DNA from: G963676655 sp963676655
Lineage (GTDB): Bacteria > Verrucomicrobiota > Lentisphaeria > Victivallales > Victivallaceae
DNA length: 64,000 bases
Assembly (NCBI GenBank): GCA_963676655.2
Contig: CAXXKX010000002.1
Location: 372,001 to 436,000, forward strand
Direction: 5' to 3'
This document shows positions 60,510-64,000 of this stretch, piece by piece. Under the pieces are notes generated by a model. The model had not been told where the DNA came from, did not search any database, and saw nothing but the letters and a program-made list of their open reading frames with translations. The position numbers and the translations under genes were made by a program. The stretch's first letter is position 1. Every line of letters begins with the position of its first letter.

Positions 60510-61433
60510 ATGGCGAAAAGCGCAAAAAGAGATAAGTCAAAAAGGCATGATGAAATGTTAGGGTCTATGACCACTTCTCAGGCCTACATGAAAAGTATTG
60601 TTGATTACTCTTTGTTGTCGCGTGAAGACGAGATCAGGCTGGCTGATATTATTCATAACGGCACACCTGAAGAACGCGAGCAAGCCAAAGATCAGTTGGT
60701 TCAGGCCAATTTACGTCTCGTTGTCAAGATTGCCAACGAATTCATGGGGCGCGGCGTTCCCAAACACGACCTTATTTCCGAGGGCAACATCGGTTTGATG
60801 ACCGCGGCTGAGAAATTTGAATCCGGGCGCGGCGCTAAATTCAGCACATACAGTACCTGGTGGATCAAACAGGCGATGCGGCGGGCGATTGCTGAACAGA
60901 GCCGGACTATCCGGATTCCGATCCAGTCGGCCGAGAAAATGAACCGGATTCTCAAAAAACGTGAAGAAATGACCAAAAAACTTGGCCGGGTGCCGTCTGA
61001 CCAGGAGATCGCCGATGAACTCGATCTGAGTCGTCGCACGGTATCGGAGCTGCGTTTGTCTCAGTTTACCACTTCGTCGTTGAACGATCCGCTGGTAGCG
61101 GGAGAAGATGGTGAGGTTATTGATGTTGTTCCGGACAAGCTGGGTGCTGCTCCTGACCAACTGCTTGGCGATGTTGAATCGGTAACCCGTTTGCAGGAGA
61201 TGCTCCATTTGCTTGATGAACGTGAACAACTGGTGCTGGAGTTGAGATTCGGGCTCAACGGCAAACAGGTCATGACATTGGAAGATGTTGGCCAGGCCGC
61301 CGGATGTACCCGCGAAAGGGTGCGCCAGATTCAAAACCGGGCAATCCGGAAACTTAAAAAACTGCATGAGGAATTTCAATCAGATACTTTTCGCAAAAAG
61401 AAACAATCCGGAAAAAACGTTTCCGGTAAATAA
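60510..61433 (+). CDS. Sigma-70 family primary-type sigma factor (RpoD/RpoS-like, short)
   Basis: 307 residues. Region 1.2 (SQAYMKSIVDYSLLSREDEIRLA), region 2 (RLVVKIANEFMGRGVPKHDLISEGNIGLMTAAEKF, AKFSTYSTWWIKQAMRRAI), region 3 (MNRILKKREEMTKKLG) and region 4 (LELRFGLNGKQVMTLEDVGQAAGCTRERVRQIQNRAIRKL) are complete. Region 1.1 is absent, so it is either a compact housekeeping factor or a group 2 alternative. Lys-rich tails at both ends. Lies 24 bp after purL and 21 bp before a dus gene. Confidence 0.92.
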   Translation: MAKSAKRDKSKRHDEMLGSMTTSQAYMKSIVDYSLLSREDEIRLADIIHNGTPEEREQAKDQLVQANLRLVVKIANEFMGRGVPKHDLISEGNIGLMTAAEKFESGRGAKFSTYSTWWIKQAMRRAIAEQSRTIRIPIQSAEKMNRILKKREEMTKKLGRVPSDQEIADELDLSRRTVSELRLSQFTTSSLNDPLVAGEDGEVIDVVPDKLGAAPDQLLGDVESVTRLQEMLHLLDEREQLVLELRFGLNGKQVMTLEDVGQAAGCTRERVRQIQNRAIRKLKKLHEEFQSDTFRKKKQSGKNVSGK

Positions 61434-61454
61434 GCAACCCCAGTCATCTGAATA

Positions 61455-62468
61455 GTGAATTTCAAATCCGTAATATATCCTGAAGACAGTATTATTCTTG
61501 CTCCGTTGTCGGGTTTTACCGACGCTCCGTACCGAGCTTCGGCCCGGCGTCACGGCTGTTACTATCTTTTTACTGAAATGGTTGACGCCAGTTCGGTTGT
61601 CTATGCCAATTATCAGTCGGAAAAAATGCTTCTGCGTCGACCTGATGAGGAATGGCTCGGTGTTCAACTGGTCGGCGGTCAAAAAGACCGGATTGAAAAG
61701 GCGGTTGAGATTCTGAATCGACATGAGTTTGGCCTGCTTGATTTCAATCTGGGATGTCCCGCTCCTAAAATAGCGCGGAAAGGAGCTGGCGCGATTTTGG
61801 GAATGCAGCCTGATCTTGCCGCGTCGATTTTCGAACGGATCGTCAAACTTTCGCGGTTTCCGGTCACTGCGAAAATTCGGATTCTCGATGAGCATGATCC
61901 TGAACCTACTTTGTACCTGTGCCGGTTGTTGCGTGACGCCGGTGCCCGGGCGATAACTATTCATGGCCGGATTAAAAAAGCCATATACAGCGGACCGGTT
62001 TTTTCCGGGATTATTGCCGCGGTCCGGGATGAACTGGATATTCAGATTATTGCCAACGGCGGAGTGATGAATTACAGGAGTTATCAGACTTTACGGAACG
62101 AATCAAAATGCTCGTGCGTGATGTTGGCCCGGGGGGCTATGGGTAATCCGTGGTTATTCCGGCGGCTTCAGGAACCGGATAATTTTGTCGCTCCATCCCT
62201 GGATGAATTTCTTGAAGAAATGAATGCCCACGTCTCGGATATGCTGGATTATTATGGTGAAGATTTAGGCTGTAAAGTCTGTCGGAAAGTGATTCTCGAT
62301 TATATGAAGGGGCGAGGCTTTCCCCGGGAACTCAAATCGCTGGTTTCATTTATTTGTACCCGGAATGATTTTCAGGCATACCTCCAACGGCTGCGCGATG
62401 ATTTTTCAGAGGAGAATGCTCAGCGAGCCGCTGAAGCTCCGGACAATGATCGCGGCCTGCGATTATAA
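61455..62468 (+). CDS. tRNA-dihydrouridine synthase family protein
   Basis: 337 residues. FMN-dependent reduction of uridines in tRNA. TIM-barrel motifs: ILAPLSGFTDAPYRASARRHG, LLDFNLGCPAPKIARKGAGA (catalytic Cys in GCPAP), ITIHGRIKKAIYSG and MLARGAMGNPWLF. The start is GTG without a clear SD, so the first residues are tentative. Which Dus subtype cannot be told. Probably co-transcribed with the sigma factor gene. Confidence 0.92.
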   Translation: MNFKSVIYPEDSIILAPLSGFTDAPYRASARRHGCYYLFTEMVDASSVVYANYQSEKMLLRRPDEEWLGVQLVGGQKDRIEKAVEILNRHEFGLLDFNLGCPAPKIARKGAGAILGMQPDLAASIFERIVKLSRFPVTAKIRILDEHDPEPTLYLCRLLRDAGARAITIHGRIKKAIYSGPVFSGIIAAVRDELDIQIIANGGVMNYRSYQTLRNESKCSCVMLARGAMGNPWLFRRLQEPDNFVAPSLDEFLEEMNAHVSDMLDYYGEDLGCKVCRKVILDYMKGRGFPRELKSLVSFICTRNDFQAYLQRLRDDFSEENAQRAAEAPDNDRGLRL

Positions 62469-62647
62469 ATTTCCCGGCAAACTGCTACTTTATTTATACC
62501 CCATTACAATTTTAAAGTCACGCTGAATTATGCGTAAATATTTTTCGTATATTACTTTATATATAATTAATAAACAAGCCGTCAGTATATTATCTTTGGG
62601 GTATCAGGACTGGATTGAGTTTTCAAAGAGAATCCTTGTGATAAGAA

Positions 62648-62676
62648 TTGCAAATATGGCATAAACAGGATATATT
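62648..62676 (+). promoter_or_regulatory. Putative promoter of the LysM/L,D-transpeptidase gene
   Basis: TTGCAA (62648-62653), 17 bp, TATATT (62671-62676), about 50 bp before the TTG start. Confidence 0.45.
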
Positions 62677-62725
62677 ACTTTGATTAAACTTATATGTTAT
62701 AGTTAAAAGGTCCAAGGAGCGAGAT

Positions 62726-63814
62726 TTGGCAAATGTAAAATATTCATTCCGGGGTGGCGAGCCAATAGGTTATAAATCCCCCAAACGTCGTGGTCGCGGC
62801 GGATGCATTGTGGTAATAATCGCTTTAATTGCCGGAGCGGTGCTGTGGTATGTCCTGGCCGGCAGAGGCGGCGAAAAGGTTATGCCTCCGGTTAATGTCG
62901 ATAATCCGGATAAGCCGGTTAAACCTGTCGAAGTGGAAAATAAAATTCCTGATACTCCGTTAAAGGTAGTTGATAAAGATAAAAATAAACCTGATCTTAT
63001 TAAGAAAGTCAAACCGGTCAAGCCGGTAACCCCGGTTACGCCCCCGGTCGCGACATTGTCAGGTACGAAGTTGGCGGAATATAACAAACTGTGTGAAGAG
63101 GCGGGAAACGACCTTAAAAAAGAAAGTTACTGGAAGGCTCGGACTGTTGCGCTCGAGGCATTGAAATTGGTGCCGGAAGCTTCTCCATTATGGGATAAGG
63201 CGGCTGAATTGCTGGGACAAGCTAACTCCAAATTGATTAACTCAGACGTTCCGTGTCCCAAGAAAGTTCTCTATACAATTGAACCGGGCGATGTTCTTCA
63301 GAAAATAGCCCGGAAGTACAATACCAGCATGGAACAGGTTCTGGTCAGTAATAAAATGCCGAAAGACAAGTATCGTTTATGGGCCGGCAACACGTTGAAG
63401 ATATATTTGGGCGACTGGAAGATCAAGGTCAGTAAAAAGCTCCATAAACTTTACCTTTACGACGGCGATTCCCTGTTTAAGGTTTATAATATCGGGATAG
63501 GTAAACAGGACCGGACCCCGGTCGGGAAGTTTAAGGTAACGGCCAGAATTAAAGAACCGGACTGGTATGCGCCTAACGGTAAAATATTCGCGTATGGCAC
63601 GAAGGAAAATGTTTTAGGTACTCGCTGGATTGCGCTGAAACCAACCGAAGAATCCAATAAAAACCTCAAAGGGTATGGCATTCATGGAACCTGGGATCGC
63701 GAAAGTATCGGCAAGGCCAGGAGTAACGGATGCATCAGGATGTTGAACGAACAGGTCGAAGAACTGTTCAGGATCATTCCTCTGGCGACTCCGGTTGAAA
63801 TAATTGAAGAATAA
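62726..63814 (+). CDS. LysM-domain L,D-transpeptidase (YkuD family)
   Basis: 362 residues, TTG start with AAGGAG 6 nt upstream. One transmembrane anchor (GCIVVIIALIAGAVLWYVLAG, about 30-50), a Lys/Pro/Val-rich linker (about 55-115), a helical region, a LysM domain (YTIEPGDVLQKIARKYNTSMEQV, about 188-232) and a YkuD catalytic domain with HGTWDRESIGKARSNGCIRM containing the active Cys and His. It should cross-link peptidoglycan or attach proteins to it in the periplasm. Followed 39 bp later by accA. Confidence 0.93.
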   Translation: MANVKYSFRGGEPIGYKSPKRRGRGGCIVVIIALIAGAVLWYVLAGRGGEKVMPPVNVDNPDKPVKPVEVENKIPDTPLKVVDKDKNKPDLIKKVKPVKPVTPVTPPVATLSGTKLAEYNKLCEEAGNDLKKESYWKARTVALEALKLVPEASPLWDKAAELLGQANSKLINSDVPCPKKVLYTIEPGDVLQKIARKYNTSMEQVLVSNKMPKDKYRLWAGNTLKIYLGDWKIKVSKKLHKLYLYDGDSLFKVYNIGIGKQDRTPVGKFKVTARIKEPDWYAPNGKIFAYGTKENVLGTRWIALKPTEESNKNLKGYGIHGTWDRESIGKARSNGCIRMLNEQVEELFRIIPLATPVEIIEE

Positions 63815-63853
63815 ATTTAATATAAAACATAAACATTTTACAGGAACAAAAAA

Positions 63854-64000
63854 ATGGCTGATATCGCTCTTGAATTTGAAAAACCGATAATTGAGCTGGA
63901 AAATAAACTGCGTGAGTGGGAAAAACTTAGCAGTTCCAGTAATATTGATGTTTCGGATGAACTCGAATCGTTGCGTAATAAACTGCAGCAGACCATGCGT
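63854..64000 (+). CDS. accA: Acetyl-CoA carboxylase carboxyltransferase alpha subunit, N-terminal part
   Basis: The first 49 codons before the window ends: MADIALEFEKPIIELENKL, then a coiled-coil-like stretch SDELESLRNKLQQTM. This is the usual AccA opening, which pairs with AccD to carboxylate acetyl-CoA for fatty acid synthesis. CAGGAAC precedes the ATG. Confidence 0.85.
   Translation, partial: MADIALEFEKPIIELENKLREWEKLSSSSNIDVSDELESLRNKLQQTMR

Noticed and set aside
1..64000. tRNA, rRNA, CRISPR array or prophage
   Set aside because: Gaps between genes were read on both strands; none shows a tRNA cloverleaf with CCA-type end, rRNA sequence, regularly spaced repeats of CRISPR size or phage structural genes.

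Overview
The window looks like chromosomal DNA of an anaerobic or facultative PVC-group bacterium, most likely Lentisphaerota (Victivallis/Lentisphaera-like). This is inferred from gene content, not from a marker gene. The pointers are a prepilin-like protein with the FTLIELLVVM...AALLLPML signature that is expanded in that group, an MtaA/HemE-like methyltransferase-type protein, a large GH2 beta-galactosidase, a GH29 fucosidase, a Gfo/Idh/MocA oxidoreductase with a LacI regulator, and two REP-associated tyrosine transposases. Most genes are typical chromosomal genes. No rRNA, tRNA, CRISPR array or prophage was seen.

Layout. Positions 1-3010: a lipoprotein cut by the left edge, a possible gene remnant, an unknown membrane-anchored protein, an MtaA/HemE-like protein and an unknown small protein. 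Positions 3216-8829 (minus): lacZ, folD, an ECF sigma factor and its zinc-finger anti-sigma factor. Positions 9007-12146: a 165-bp terminal-inverted-repeat element, a prepilin-like protein, and a DUF1961 lipoprotein with an aldo/keto reductase. Positions 12303-16037: Y1 transposase 1, then hom-lysC on the minus strand. Positions 16186-18704: a B12-binding radical SAM protein and a membrane protein/HTH pair, both transcription units carrying the same operator. Positions 18882-21422: the DUF2157-DUF4401-GDYXXLXY membrane operon. Positions 21506-24523: a divergent MsbA-like ABC exporter and a glycosyltransferase. Positions 24697-27375: two secreted Lys-rich proteins, a TatD-family hydrolase and NudC.

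Positions 27376-31253: a repeat-rich spacer, an IclR regulator and a three-module Fe-S protein related to QueG and reductive dehalogenases. Positions 31319-35516: a small membrane protein, then (minus) a soluble NtrB/NtrC-type pair co-transcribed with an NCS2 purine permease. Positions 35854-40105: bioB-F-G-C-D. Positions 40234-42387: Y1 transposase 2, a gene remnant and zupT. Positions 42781-49584: pyrG, carB and a fusion of a diiron/metallo-beta-lactamase domain with a class III nucleotide cyclase. Positions 49827-53995 (minus): LacI regulator, Gfo/Idh/MocA oxidoreductase, small membrane protein and fucosidase. Positions 54184-56630: recF, a candidate ncRNA upstream of it, an AraC regulator with clear direct-repeat operators, and a second copy of the inverted-repeat element. 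Positions 56730-64000: GPP34 protein, PurS-PurL fusion, a primary-type sigma factor, a Dus enzyme, a LysM/YkuD L,D-transpeptidase and the start of accA.

Themes: glycan and sugar use (lacZ, fucosidase, Gfo/Idh, DUF1961, aldo/keto reductase); core biosynthesis (threonine/methionine/lysine branch, biotin, pyrimidine, purine, folate C1); and signalling (ECF/anti-sigma, sigma-54 two-component, LacI, IclR, AraC, HTH_34, cyclase). Strongest follow-up leads: the diiron-domain/cyclase fusion, the trimodular Fe-S protein, the ncRNA candidate upstream of recF, the shared HTH_34 operator and the inverted-repeat element family.
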